Translations under genes and position numbers: made by a program
In this document: piece by piece, positions 17,070 through 25,391 of the stretch
Position numbering within the stretch: the first letter of the stretch is position 1
Layout of the letters: each line of letters starts with the position of its first letter
Assembly (NCBI GenBank): GCA_041398785.1
Contig: JAWKUA010000025.1
Location: 1-64,000 of the forward strand
Length of the DNA stretch: 64,000 nucleotides
DNA from: Planctomycetaceae bacterium
GTDB lineage: Bacteria > Planctomycetota > Planctomycetia > Planctomycetales > Planctomycetaceae
Reading direction: 5' to 3'
The notes under the pieces: model-generated
Told to the model about the DNA's origin: nothing
The model's input: only the letters and a program-made list of their open reading frames with translations
Databases searched by the model: none

Positions 17070-17188
17070 GGAGTGCGGTGACTGGTCACCGCTTTGGAAT
17101 TCGTTCAGCCAGCCGAGCAGGATGATCGTGAGGAATGGACATCGCAAGCCTGTGGAGATCCAAAGCTCCGGTGAGTCGGAGCGCTCCA
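17070..17188 (+). repeat. REP-like repeat, copy 2
   Basis: The palindrome GCGGTGAC-TG-GTCACCGC recurs, and is bracketed by an outer inverted repeat TCCAAAG (17059-17065) / CTTTGGA (17092-17098). The tail of the copy contains the preferred start codon of the transposase gene at 17122 and encodes its first residues. Confidence 0.85.
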
Positions 17189-17853
17189 GAGAACTCGCCG
17201 AGCGAATTTCTCGTCTCAACAGCTTGCAGATAGCGGAGGTTGAACGACTGGTCACCTCGCTTGAACTGCAGTCGCGACGAGACACGTCGTCAAGCCGACG
17301 GCAACATTCGCACTGGCCGCACGCACCATTGCATCGGCTCGGAGGTAAAGGCACCTACATAGTGACTGCCGGAACCTTCGGCAAAGAGCATCACTTTTGT
17401 AGTGCCGAGTCGCTGCAACTTCTGCAGGCAGAATTACTCGCGAAGGCACGGCAGTACGACTGGCAGCTTGAAGCCTGGGCGTGCTTTTCAAACCACTATC
17501 ATTTCGTTGGGCACGCACTTGAGGATTCCGCGTCACTCAAGCCGTTTCTGGCTCACTTTCATGCGGATTCGGCGAGGGAAATCAATCGCAGGCAGGGCTG
17601 TCGAAACCGGCGGGTCTGGTACAACTTTTGGGAGACGGAATTGACGTATGAGAAGTCGTACCTCGCGCGACTGAATTACGTGCATCAGAACGCGGTGCGC
17701 CATGGCCTTGTCTCTGTTGCGAATCAGTATCGCTGGTGCTCCGCAGCGTGGTTCGAACGGACAGCGACGCCGGCCCAGGTGAAAACGATCTACGGCTTCA
17801 AGACCGACAAGCTGAAAGTGTTGGATGACTTTGAGGTGTTATCTGCCGGATGA
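17122..17853 (+). CDS. REP-associated tyrosine transposase (RAYT, IS200-like Y1/HUH)
   Basis: The 243-residue protein carries the Y1 transposase fold: strand YIVTAGTFGKEHHF, the HUH motif in CFSNHYHFVGHA (histidines at residues 125 and 127), and the catalytic tyrosine region LNYVHQNAVRHGLV (Y186), matching the RAYT consensus where YxHxNPV is usual. Such enzymes nick and rejoin single-stranded DNA at REP hairpins. The open frame extends upstream to 16966, but that extension reads through repeat copies 1 and 2, so ATG 17122, preceded by GAGCAGG, is preferred; even then the first 20 or so residues are encoded by repeat copy 2. The catalytic domain looks complete, so activity is plausible. Confidence 0.9.
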   Translation: MIVRNGHRKPVEIQSSGESERSRELAERISRLNSLQIAEVERLVTSLELQSRRDTSSSRRQHSHWPHAPLHRLGGKGTYIVTAGTFGKEHHFCSAESLQLLQAELLAKARQYDWQLEAWACFSNHYHFVGHALEDSASLKPFLAHFHADSAREINRRQGCRNRRVWYNFWETELTYEKSYLARLNYVHQNAVRHGLVSVANQYRWCSAAWFERTATPAQVKTIYGFKTDKLKVLDDFEVLSAG

Positions 17854-17866
17854 AATCCAAAGTTCT

Positions 17867-17989
17867 GGAGTGCGGTGACTGGTCGCCGCTTTGGAATTCG
17901 TTCAGCCAGCCGAAAGCAGGACGATCGTGATGAATGGACATCGCAAGCCTGTGGACATCCAAAGCTCCGCCAAGTCGGCGCACTCCAAA
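17867..17989 (+). repeat. REP-like repeat, copy 3
   Basis: This copy begins 14 bases after the transposase stop codon. Its stem has one change (GCGGTGAC-TG-GTCGCCGC), and TCCAAAG at 17856-17862 pairs with CTTTGGA as in copy 2. The tail is closely similar to copies 1 and 2. Confidence 0.85.
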
Positions 17990-17994
17990 GTTCT

Positions 17995-18038
17995 GGCGTG
18001 CGGTGACTGGTTACCGTTTTGGAATTCGTTCAGCCAGA
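17995..18038 (+). repeat. REP-like repeat, copy 4 (partial)
   Basis: Only the palindrome part and the first bases of the tail (GGAATTCGTTCAGCCAG) remain, and the stem is more diverged (GCGGTGAC-TG-GTTACCGT). The copy stops shortly before the ribosome-binding site of madL. Confidence 0.8.
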
Positions 18039-18064
18039 CAAGAACCGCGCGGTTGGGGTGAGAA

Positions 18065-18472
18065 ATGGCCATTTACGGAACAGCACTGTTGTCGCTTTGT
18101 CTGCTGATTGGTCTTGTGATCGGGCAGTTGATCGGAGCGGCGATTGGTGTTGATGCCAACGTCGGCGGCGTCGGGATGGCGATGCTGATGCTGATTCTTT
18201 TGTCAGCAAGACTGCAGGCCGCCGGAGTGCTGCCCAAGCCGACTCAGCACGGTGTGCTGTTCTGGAGTTCCATCTACATCCCCATCGTCGTGGCGATGGC
18301 GGCCGGTCAGAATGTCCGGGCGGCCGTCAGTGGCGGAACCGTGGCGGTCCTGGCGGGAGTGGTTGTCGTTATCGTCAGTTTCCTGCTTGTGCCGCTGATC
18401 AGTCGGATCGGTCGGACTTCCGCTGACGATGCTGCCCGCGAAGAAACGGCTTCGACGAGAGACGAGCCATGA
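18065..18472 (+). CDS. madL: malonate transporter subunit MadL
   Basis: The 135-residue protein is a small integral membrane protein with four predicted helices and matches MadL of the two-component malonate/sodium symporter: AIYGTALLSLCLLIGLVIG, a glycine-rich GVDANVGGVGMAMLMLILL segment and the YIPIVVAMAAGQNV helix. With MadM it imports malonate across the inner membrane; in Malonomonas rubra the pair works as a sodium symporter. GGGGTGAG sits just upstream of the ATG. Its last four bases overlap the madM start (ATGA), which shows translational coupling. The C-terminal 15 residues are hydrophilic and charged. The immediately upstream DNA is a partial REP copy, so the promoter must lie within or near that element. 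Confidence 0.92.
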   Translation: MAIYGTALLSLCLLIGLVIGQLIGAAIGVDANVGGVGMAMLMLILLSARLQAAGVLPKPTQHGVLFWSSIYIPIVVAMAAGQNVRAAVSGGTVAVLAGVVVVIVSFLLVPLISRIGRTSADDAAREETASTRDEP

Positions 18473-19245
18473 ACGCTCTGTGCCAGGCTGTCGAATCGGT
18501 GCTGACGAAGTATTCGCTGGTCACGGCATTTGCGTTCGTCGGCATCATCATTTGGTTGTCATACGCCATCTCGCGTCACATTACTCGGGGACGCATGCAC
18601 GGTTCGGCGATCGCCATTCTGATCGGATTGCTGCTGGCCTATGTGGGCGGTGTGGCGACCGGCGGCACGAAAGGGATCGCAGATATCGATTGCCTTGCCG
18701 GAATTGGTCTGATGGGCGGAGCCATGCTGAGAGATCTTGCCATCGTCGCGACAGCGTTTGGAGTACGGCTGGATGAATTCCTCAGGACCGGCATCAGCGG
18801 AGTTGTCTCGCTGCTTGTCGGCGTGCTCGTTTCGTTCCTTGTTGGAGCAGTCATCGCGTATTCGTTCGGTTATCGGGACGCCGTCAGCATGACGACAATC
18901 GGAGGCGGAGCGGCGACGTACATCGTCGGTCCCGTCACCGGAACTGCGCTTGGGGCGTCGAGTGAAGTGATCGCGCTCAGTGTCGCAGCCGGACTTGTCA
19001 AATCCATGCTGGTGATGACGATGACGCCGTTCGTGGCGAAATGGATCGGGCTCGACAACCCGCGTTCGGCGCTGATCTTCGGCGGACTGATGGGAACCAC
19101 AAGCGGCGTGGCCGGCGGATTGGCGGCGACGGATGAAAGACTGGTTCCGTATGGCGCGATGACGGCGACGTTTTACACCGGGCTGGGATGTCTGGTGGGA
19201 CCGTCGTTCGTGTTCATTGTCATTCGTTCTGTGGTGAGTTCGTAG
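18469..19245 (+). CDS. madM: malonate transporter subunit MadM
   Basis: This 258-residue polytopic protein matches MadM, the larger subunit of the malonate symporter. Visible family features include YAISRHITRGRMHGSAIAI, the GGTKGIADIDCLAGIGLMGG segment, and GGGAATYIVGPVTGTALGAS, with about eight to nine hydrophobic helices. It forms the transport pathway together with MadL in the inner membrane. It overlaps madL by four bases and is followed after four bases by the acyl-CoA synthetase gene, so the three form a tight operon. The length agrees with characterised MadM proteins and no defect is visible. Confidence 0.93.
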   Translation: MNALCQAVESVLTKYSLVTAFAFVGIIIWLSYAISRHITRGRMHGSAIAILIGLLLAYVGGVATGGTKGIADIDCLAGIGLMGGAMLRDLAIVATAFGVRLDEFLRTGISGVVSLLVGVLVSFLVGAVIAYSFGYRDAVSMTTIGGGAATYIVGPVTGTALGASSEVIALSVAAGLVKSMLVMTMTPFVAKWIGLDNPRSALIFGGLMGTTSGVAGGLAATDERLVPYGAMTATFYTGLGCLVGPSFVFIVIRSVVSS

Positions 19246-19249
19246 GAAG

Positions 19250-20770
19250 ATGGCTGCAGCGAAAACGAAACATCTGCCAATCATTGAACGCGCGGTCGGG
19301 CATCGTGATCGAATCGCCGTCCGTTCAGACTCAGGCATCCACACATACCACGATCTCGTTGTCGCGTCAGCAAACGTCGCTGTTGCGTTGCTGAACGGAA
19401 CTGATGATTTGAACGAAGCGCGGATCGCGTTTCTTGTTCCTCCCGGCGAGCGGTACATCGCTGCGCAGTGGGGAATCTGGCGAGCAGGCGGAATTGCAGT
19501 GCCGCTGAGCCTTGCGGCGACCGGGAAGGAACTGGATTACACGCTGACAGACTCGCGAGCGGATACGGTGGTCGTCGTCGACGAACTGGCTGAGCGAGTC
19601 ACATCGCTGTGCCGACAACACGGCCTGCGGCAGATCCGCATCGACAACCTTCCATCCGCACCGCAGGTTGTGCTGCCGGAGATTGCGACTGACCGCCGAG
19701 CCATGATTCTCTACACCAGCGGAACAACCAGCAAACCGAAAGGTGTTGTGACAACGCACGCGTGTATTCAGGCTCAGATGGAATCGCTGATCGAAGCGTG
19801 GCGCTGGCGGCCGGACGACCGAATTCCGCTGTTTCTGCCGCTGCACCACATTCACGGTATCGTCAATATCATGCTGTGTGCGCTGTGGGCCGGTGCTGAG
19901 ATCGAAGTGTTTCCGCGATTCGAATTGGAAGCGATCCTTAACAGGGTCGCCGATCGCGCGTACACCGTCTTCATGGCCGTGCCGACAATCTATGTCAAGC
20001 TGATCGAAGTCCTGGAAGCGATGCCGCCATCTGAACGGGAACGGACCGTACGCGGCTTCGCGGACATGCGACTCATGATCTCCGGTTCCGCCGCACTTCC
20101 GGCGAGCGTGCATGCCGCCTGGACCAGACTGACCGGGCAGAAGCTTCTGGAACGTTACGGAATGACCGAGATCGGCATGGCGTTGTCCAACCCCTTTGAG
20201 GGAGAACGCCGTCCCGGTGCCGTCGGTCAGCCGCTCCCCGGGGTCGAGGTTCGTCTGCAGAGCGAGTCGGGTGAATCGGTGACGGAGGACGGCGTCTCCG
20301 GCGAGATTCAGGTTCGCGGTCCGAATGTCTTTTGCGAATACTGGAACCGGCAAGAGGCCACGCGTGAATCATTTACGGACGGCTGGTTTCGAACCGGTGA
20401 CATGGCCGTCATCGAGAACGGATACTTTCGCATCATGGGTCGCAGCAGCGTCGACATCATCAAAAGCGGCGGCTACAAACTTTCCGCACTGGAAATCGAA
20501 GCGTCGCTGCTCGACCACCCGGCCATCGCTCAATGTGCCGTCGTCGGTCTGCCCGACGAAACCTGGGGCGAGACCATCGCCGCCGCCATCGTACTCAAAG
20601 GTGAAGCATCGCTCGATGCCGACTCACTGCGCCGCTGGTGCAAAGACCGCGTTTCCCCCTACAAAATCCCGCGTCGACTGCTCATCGTTAACGAACTGCC
20701 CCGAAACGCCATGGGCAAAGTCACCAAACCGGCCGTGACCGAACTGTTCGCTGCCGCGGACCGGGAGTGA
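19250..20770 (+). CDS. matB: malonyl-CoA synthetase (MatB-type acyl-CoA ligase)
   Basis: The 506-residue protein is an ANL-superfamily adenylating enzyme. Motifs in order are the phosphate-binding loop ILYTSGTTSKPKGVV, LPLHHIHGIVN, the MatB-like MISGSAALP, the adenylate motif ERYGMTEIGMALSNP, GWFRTGDMA with the ribose-binding aspartate, the hinge GRSSVDIIKSGGYK and the catalytic lysine region PRNAMGKVTKP. The GSAALP and GMALSNP signatures are typical of malonyl-CoA synthetases, which convert malonate, CoA and ATP to malonyl-CoA, AMP and pyrophosphate. The madLM genes directly upstream fit this substrate. No malonyl-CoA decarboxylase gene is nearby, so the product may enter fatty-acid or polyketide synthesis, or a decarboxylase may be encoded elsewhere. 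Confidence 0.92.
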   Translation: MAAAKTKHLPIIERAVGHRDRIAVRSDSGIHTYHDLVVASANVAVALLNGTDDLNEARIAFLVPPGERYIAAQWGIWRAGGIAVPLSLAATGKELDYTLTDSRADTVVVVDELAERVTSLCRQHGLRQIRIDNLPSAPQVVLPEIATDRRAMILYTSGTTSKPKGVVTTHACIQAQMESLIEAWRWRPDDRIPLFLPLHHIHGIVNIMLCALWAGAEIEVFPRFELEAILNRVADRAYTVFMAVPTIYVKLIEVLEAMPPSERERTVRGFADMRLMISGSAALPASVHAAWTRLTGQKLLERYGMTEIGMALSNPFEGERRPGAVGQPLPGVEVRLQSESGESVTEDGVSGEIQVRGPNVFCEYWNRQEATRESFTDGWFRTGDMAVIENGYFRIMGRSSVDIIKSGGYKLSALEIEASLLDHPAIAQCAVVGLPDETWGETIAAAIVLKGEASLDADSLRRWCKDRVSPYKIPRRLLIVNELPRNAMGKVTKPAVTELFAAADRE

Positions 20771-20957
20771 ACGCGAGGAGCCGGTTCCGAACCTCGCGCC
20801 CTGCAATCTTCCCAATCAAGCACTTGGCCGCCGTGCGACGTTCTCGATGCGCGGATGCACGTTGCGCGGCGTCCTGCTACGATCGATGCGTCGCGTTCGA
20901 AGCCTCAGCACCCACCAGTTCGGCGGGATCGCCGCGCGTTTTGGGGAGACTGGCAAA

Positions 20958-23024
20958 ATGGTCCGAGCCGCCGCGGGTATCCTGGTCGCTCACATGGTCG
21001 TGTTCAGTTTGTCGTCGGATTTGTTGGCCGATGACTTCTCACAGCTCCGTGACCAGTTTCTGGCACACTGCGTCCGCTGCCACGGTCAGGACGGTGTTGT
21101 CGAAGGCAACGTCAACCTGCTGTCTGTGCAGGGGGCTAAGGATCCCTTGAGCAGGCCCGAGCTGCTGCAGAAACTGATCCGGGTCGTTGAAGATCGTGAG
21201 ATGCCGCCGGCCGACGAACCTCAGCCGTCGCTGGACGTACGGACCGCATTGGCGGCTCAGCTAAAGACGATCCTTGCCGAGACACTGCGATCGTACCCCT
21301 TCGACCGGACGCCGATGAGGCGGATGAATCGCTTTCAGTACAACAACGCGGTTGTTGACCTGCTGGAGCTGGACCGTGACATCTTTCAACTGAATGAGCG
21401 GCTGATGCGGCGCAGGGACGACTACTTCGACCCGGCGACGCGCAGCATGCCTTCGAAAGTGCGCGTCTCATGCCGTCCACTGTCGAAGGACATCGACAAT
21501 CAGCGTCCCGAAGGCTTCCGCGGCGTCGCGGCCTTTCCGCAGGACCAGCGGGCCGAACACGGCTTTGACAATCGCGCCGATCACCTGACGTTGTCACCAC
21601 TGCTGATGGAGGCGTTCCTGGAATTGAGCCAGTCCGTCGCCGGGAGTCCGGATCTGAATGATAAGGAATGCCGGAGTTGGAGCTGGCTCTTCGCGGCGCC
21701 GGCTGAAGAGTCCATTGACGACGGCGGGATGACGAGCGTCATTCGCGAGCGGGTCGGCAGGCTGCTGCGGCGTGCATTTCGCAGGTCGATCGATGCTGAG
21801 ACCCGGGAGAGCTTTGTCCGATTTGCCGAGGCGCAACTGGCTGCCGGCGCTTCCTTCGAGCAGACCATGAGAGCAGTCGTCGGTGCAGTCCTTGCCATGC
21901 CGGAATTCCTGTACTTTCATGACGAGCCGGCCGACGGAAGTTCGGATCGTGCGACGACCGGCCGGGAACCCGTAAGCGACTTCGAGCTGGCTTCGCGCCT
22001 GGCCCTGTTCCTGTGGAGCAGCATTCCGGACGACACCCTGCTGGACCTTGCAGACGCGGGACGACTGAGCGACCCGGACACGCTGGGCGCTCAGATTGAC
22101 CGCATGCTGGACGATCGCCGGACGGGACGCTTCTGCGACAATTTCCCGTCGCAATGGCTGCAACTGGATCGGTTGATCACCGCAATTCCTGACCGGGAGA
22201 TGTATCCGTATTTCTACTATCACGGCTATCGCACCAGCATGCACATGATGTCCGAACCGCTGCTGTTGTTTGAGACGGTCTACATCGAAGACCGATCGAT
22301 TCTCGATTTGCTCGCGCCTGATTTCACGTGGCAGAGCGAGATGCTGCGTCAGAACTATGAAGGAGTGTCCGCTTCCGGCCACGACGTGCAGGTGCAGACG
22401 TTCGAGAGGGTCGCCATCGACCACCCGCGCCGCGGCGGAGTCATTACCAACGCCGCGGTGATGACAATGACGTCGACTCCCACCAGGACTCAGCCCATTA
22501 CGCGCGGCGCCTGGCTGAATGAAGTGGTGTTTAACGATCCGCCGGAACCGCCTCCCGCCGATGTCCCGCCGCTGCCGGAAGTGGACCACGAACAGTTGGC
22601 GAAACTGACGATCCGCGAACGCCTGGCGGTGCATCGGCAGCGGGCCGACTGTGCCGCCTGCCACAACAGAATCGATCCACTGGGCTTTGCTCTGGAGAAC
22701 TTCGGTCCCACCGGAGTCTGGCGGGACAAGTATGAAAACGGCCGCGACGTAGATGTCAGCGGCCTGTTATTCAATCAATATGAGTTCACTACACTGGAAG
22801 AATTCAAGTCGCTGTTGGTACGCCACAAGCAGCGATTCATCCGCGCTTTTGCATCACATCTGATGTCGTACGCGCTCGGCCGTCAGCCTGGACCGGCGGA
22901 TGGACCCGCACTGGATGAGATCACCGAACGAGCAGTCAACGGTGAAGATCACATGCGAACGATTCTGAAAGCGGTGGCGATGAGCGATCCGTTTCGGCAC
23001 AAGAATGCGTCCACCGCGGACTGA
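20958..23024 (+). CDS. planctomycete cytochrome-like DUF1587/DUF1592/DUF1588/DUF1585 protein
   Basis: The protein of about 688 residues has a signal peptide (MVRAAAGILVAHMVVFSLSS) and one heme c motif CVRCH (C38, C41, H42) in a PSCyt1-type N-terminal cytochrome domain. The rest follows the planctomycete multi-domain order: DUF1587 near RMNRFQYNNAVVDLL, DUF1595/DUF1592 near FELASRLALFLWSSIPDD, DUF1588 near RRGGVITNAAVMTMTSTPTR and CAACHNRIDPLGFALENF (a second CxxCH), and DUF1585 near SYALGRQPG. The biochemical role is not established; these proteins are exported and almost always paired with a DUF1552 protein, as here at 23130. The frame opens at 20847, but ATG 20958 has GGGGAG at good spacing and gives a proper leader. 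Confidence 0.93.
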   Translation: MVRAAAGILVAHMVVFSLSSDLLADDFSQLRDQFLAHCVRCHGQDGVVEGNVNLLSVQGAKDPLSRPELLQKLIRVVEDREMPPADEPQPSLDVRTALAAQLKTILAETLRSYPFDRTPMRRMNRFQYNNAVVDLLELDRDIFQLNERLMRRRDDYFDPATRSMPSKVRVSCRPLSKDIDNQRPEGFRGVAAFPQDQRAEHGFDNRADHLTLSPLLMEAFLELSQSVAGSPDLNDKECRSWSWLFAAPAEESIDDGGMTSVIRERVGRLLRRAFRRSIDAETRESFVRFAEAQLAAGASFEQTMRAVVGAVLAMPEFLYFHDEPADGSSDRATTGREPVSDFELASRLALFLWSSIPDDTLLDLADAGRLSDPDTLGAQIDRMLDDRRTGRFCDNFPSQWLQLDRLITAIPDREMYPYFYYHGYRTSMHMMSEPLLLFETVYIEDRSILDLLAPDFTWQSEMLRQNYEGVSASGHDVQVQTFERVAIDHPRRGGVITNAAVMTMTSTPTRTQPITRGAWLNEVVFNDPPEPPPADVPPLPEVDHEQLAKLTIRERLAVHRQRADCAACHNRIDPLGFALENFGPTGVWRDKYENGRDVDVSGLLFNQYEFTTLEEFKSLLVRHKQRFIRAFASHLMSYALGRQPGPADGPALDEITERAVNGEDHMRTILKAVAMSDPFRHKNASTAD

Positions 23025-23129
23025 AGGAAGGTCAGGGGCGTCGATCCCGCATTGTTGTTCCGTAGACCGCCGGAGCGTGTAGAATTCGATCGCACATCAA
23101 AGATCGGCGACGAAAACTGAGGACTGCAG

Positions 23130-24509
23130 ATGAAGACTTCCCGCCAGGCCCGACATGCCTCCCGCCGCCGCTTCCTCTCCGCAACCGGCGGCGCAATGCT
23201 AAGTCTGCCCTGGCTGGAGAGCGTCGCGTGCCAGTGTCAGGGTGCTTCACGCGGTGAGCGCATCTCTTCGCCGACGCGGCTGGCCTTTTTCTACCTTCCC
23301 AACGGCATCACTCGCCGCGGCTTCTTCCCAGGCGAAGGCGACCGGGAGCTGCCACAGTTCGCCGGACAGAACAACGTCTGGCGGTTTGAGGGAACGTCGG
23401 TTCCGGTTGGCAGCCATCCGCTGACGTTCAGCCCGACACTGAAGCCGCTGCATCCAATGCGGGAAAAGCTGTCGCTGATCACTGGGCTGGACCGGGAGTT
23501 TCAGCAGGGAACCGACTCGCACGCTCAGGCGGCTTCGTGCTTTCTCACCAGCGTGGCGCCGTATGAAGTGAAGAACTCCGCCTATCCGCTGGCACGCACT
23601 CTCGACCACATTGCAGCTGATGTCATCTCCCGGGATACGCCGTACTCAACGCTGGAACTGAGTTGCAACGACCACGCAAACAACATCGAGTCCATTTACT
23701 TCGACAATATGTCCTGGTACGGCACCGGGCACGTCGCACCTTCGATGCGGAATCCGCGGAAAGTCTACGATCGCCTGTTCGGAACTCAGCAGAACAGTCG
23801 TGTTCGCAACATCACCGACCTGGCACTCGAAAACGCCCGGGGATTGCAGCGGCGGCTGAGCACCGGTGACCGCAAAAGGTTCGACGAATATCTGACAGCG
23901 ATTCGCACCATCGAAACGCGAATGGACCGGATTGATTCGCTCAGGTCCGAATTGGTCGCAAACGACATCCAGCGGCCGGCCGACCACCTGCCGAGGAACG
24001 AGTATATTCACTTGATGGGCGATCTGCTGGTGACGGCCCTGCAGACGGGGCTCACCAATGTCGGCACGCTGATGGTCGGGCCGGAGCGGTGGACAACGCC
24101 GACGAACTGGGAAGGCATCCTGGACAAGCCGCAAAGTCACCACGCCATGACCCACGCGCCGCATGATCACCTGGAAGATCTGCTGAAGCTGGACCACTTT
24201 CATGTGTCCGCGTACGCCAGACTGCTTCAGCGGATGGACGGCATCGAGGAAGCGGACGGAACAACGCTGCTGGACAACACGATCTTCACGCTTGGCGCCG
24301 GCATGGGTGACGGCACGACGCACCAATACAACGACCTGCCAATCGTCATCGCCGGTGGCGGTGGCGGAACGCTGCTGCTCGGCAAGCACGTCCACTGCCG
24401 GCCAGGGACGCCCCTCGCCAACCTCTGGCTAACTCAACTGCACGCTCTCGGCGTCGAGCAGGACCATTATGCCGACAGCACTGGGATACTGGCGGAAATC
24501 CGGAGCTGA
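23130..24509 (+). CDS. DUF1552 Tat-exported protein
   Basis: The 459-residue protein starts with a twin-arginine leader (SRRRFLSATGGAMLSLPWLE) and then a DUF1552 domain. Typical landmarks are RLAFFYLPNGI, LSLITGLDRE, DSHAQAASCFLT, and a C-terminal LDNTIFTLGAGMGDGTTHQ with IAGGGGG, which recalls the alkaline-phosphatase/DUF1501-like fold. The function is unknown. It follows the DUF1592-type cytochrome gene by 105 bases on the same strand, and this pair is a hallmark of Planctomycetes; the two proteins presumably act together outside the cytoplasmic membrane. Length and domain coverage are normal. Confidence 0.94.
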   Translation: MKTSRQARHASRRRFLSATGGAMLSLPWLESVACQCQGASRGERISSPTRLAFFYLPNGITRRGFFPGEGDRELPQFAGQNNVWRFEGTSVPVGSHPLTFSPTLKPLHPMREKLSLITGLDREFQQGTDSHAQAASCFLTSVAPYEVKNSAYPLARTLDHIAADVISRDTPYSTLELSCNDHANNIESIYFDNMSWYGTGHVAPSMRNPRKVYDRLFGTQQNSRVRNITDLALENARGLQRRLSTGDRKRFDEYLTAIRTIETRMDRIDSLRSELVANDIQRPADHLPRNEYIHLMGDLLVTALQTGLTNVGTLMVGPERWTTPTNWEGILDKPQSHHAMTHAPHDHLEDLLKLDHFHVSAYARLLQRMDGIEEADGTTLLDNTIFTLGAGMGDGTTHQYNDLPIVIAGGGGGTLLLGKHVHCRPGTPLANLWLTQLHALGVEQDHYADSTGILAEIRS

Positions 24510-24579
24510 GGCCCGGCGAGTAACGTCTTCAACATCCGTGTTGGAGATCTGAACCAACGCCCGAATTAAGGCATCCCTT

Positions 24580-24610
24580 GGAGACTCTCGTCGGTTCGAC
24601 ATGAGTCTCC
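24580..24610. repeat. short perfect inverted repeat
   Basis: GGAGACTC at 24580-24587 pairs perfectly with GAGTCTCC at 24603-24610 across a 15-base loop, 71 bases after the DUF1552 stop. There is no following T-run, so it is not a classical terminator, although it could end or stabilise that transcript. Confidence 0.45.
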
Positions 24611-24910
24611 ATTGCCAGTTCTCTGCCGAACTGCAGAGGACGCATTTTCGAAAATGTCGCTGACGGAGAAGATAGCCGTCGGCCGACAGCAAGCGAGACT
24701 CCCCGCGGCCCGGTCTTCGAAGATCGCCTCGCAGCCGCTGGCAGACACCTGGCAGGAGACTTGAGCGACACCTTTTGGATCGACGAAAATCCCGCCACTG
24801 TTACGTTCCTTCGTTTCGTGGATTTCAACACTCAACGAATACATCGGAGCGTAACAGTTTCGAAATTCCAACCCCTCAAAATCCCCCAACTTCCGACCGA
24901 TTCACCATCC

Positions 24911-24985
24911 CAGGGCGAGGCACCGCCGAGCCGCTGCGGCGACGGACGTCCTTTGGCACACGCGGCTCGGCAGGAGCCTCGCCCT
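24911..24985. repeat. long inverted repeat, MITE- or REP-like
   Basis: The left arm at 24911-24934 (AGGGCGAGGC, then GCCGAGCCGC) and the right arm at 24962-24985 (GCGGCTCGGC, then GCCTCGCCCT) pair as two ten-base stems around a small internal mismatch, with a 27-base loop. Such a structure in non-coding DNA suggests a dispersed palindromic element. No transposase is next to it. Confidence 0.75.
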
Positions 24986-25300
24986 CCCAGGCCATCGATC
25001 GCCATCGGGTAGCACAACTTCGCAGGTGTTGTGCGGCGCGGCCCTCGGAACGCGTTTTTGAGACGTCCTGCCACGATTTTGCGTTGAGTGTCCGGGAGAT
25101 CGTTTGTCAGCGGCTTCCGATCGCAGGGCGACACGCCTTCTGCGGAGACGTGGTACCCGTGCCGCCGGGCTCGAATCGTGAGAGTCGTTCGGTTGGTTCG
25201 TGCAACAGAAAGGGGCAACACGTCGCCGCACTCCGGAATCGTCGCTGCCAGGCAATTGCAAAGCAGACCGTCGACCTGGCGATGGATGTTGCCGGCGTGA

Positions 25301-25329
25301 TTGCTGTTTTATCCGGTTTCGCATGTAAT
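25301..25329 (+). promoter_or_regulatory. weak sigma70-like promoter candidate for the symporter gene
   Basis: TTGCTG at 25301 and TGTAAT at 25324 are separated by 17 bases and would start transcription about 55 bases before the symporter ATG. The -35 box matches the consensus poorly, so this is only a candidate. Confidence 0.22.
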
Positions 25330-25391
25330 CTGACCGGACGTGTTCCGGAAAGACGGAACGGATTACTTTCCTGCAGCGAAATCGCGTTTCC

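Larger units (their letters stand above)
16942..18038 (+). mobile_element. RAYT locus: tyrosine transposase flanked by four REP-like copies
   Basis: A Y1/HUH transposase of the RAYT family lies between two upstream and two downstream copies of one palindromic repeat, all in the same orientation. This is the arrangement described for REP-associated tyrosine transposases, which mobilise or propagate REP sequences. No target-site duplication or terminal inverted repeats of a classical insertion sequence are visible. The element ends just before madL at 18065. Confidence 0.8.
24510..25391. other. long intergenic region with inverted repeats
   Basis: About 880 bases hold no gene I can support; the largest open frame on the plus strand (24775-25395) has no domain and is dominated by repeat sequence. 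The region contains two inverted repeats, listed separately, and a weak promoter-like sequence just before the symporter gene. Confidence 0.5.

Noticed and set aside
16966..17121. Upstream extension of the RAYT coding frame
   Set aside because: The translation is only the repeat sequence read in frame. ATG 17122 gives a protein starting close to the family domain.
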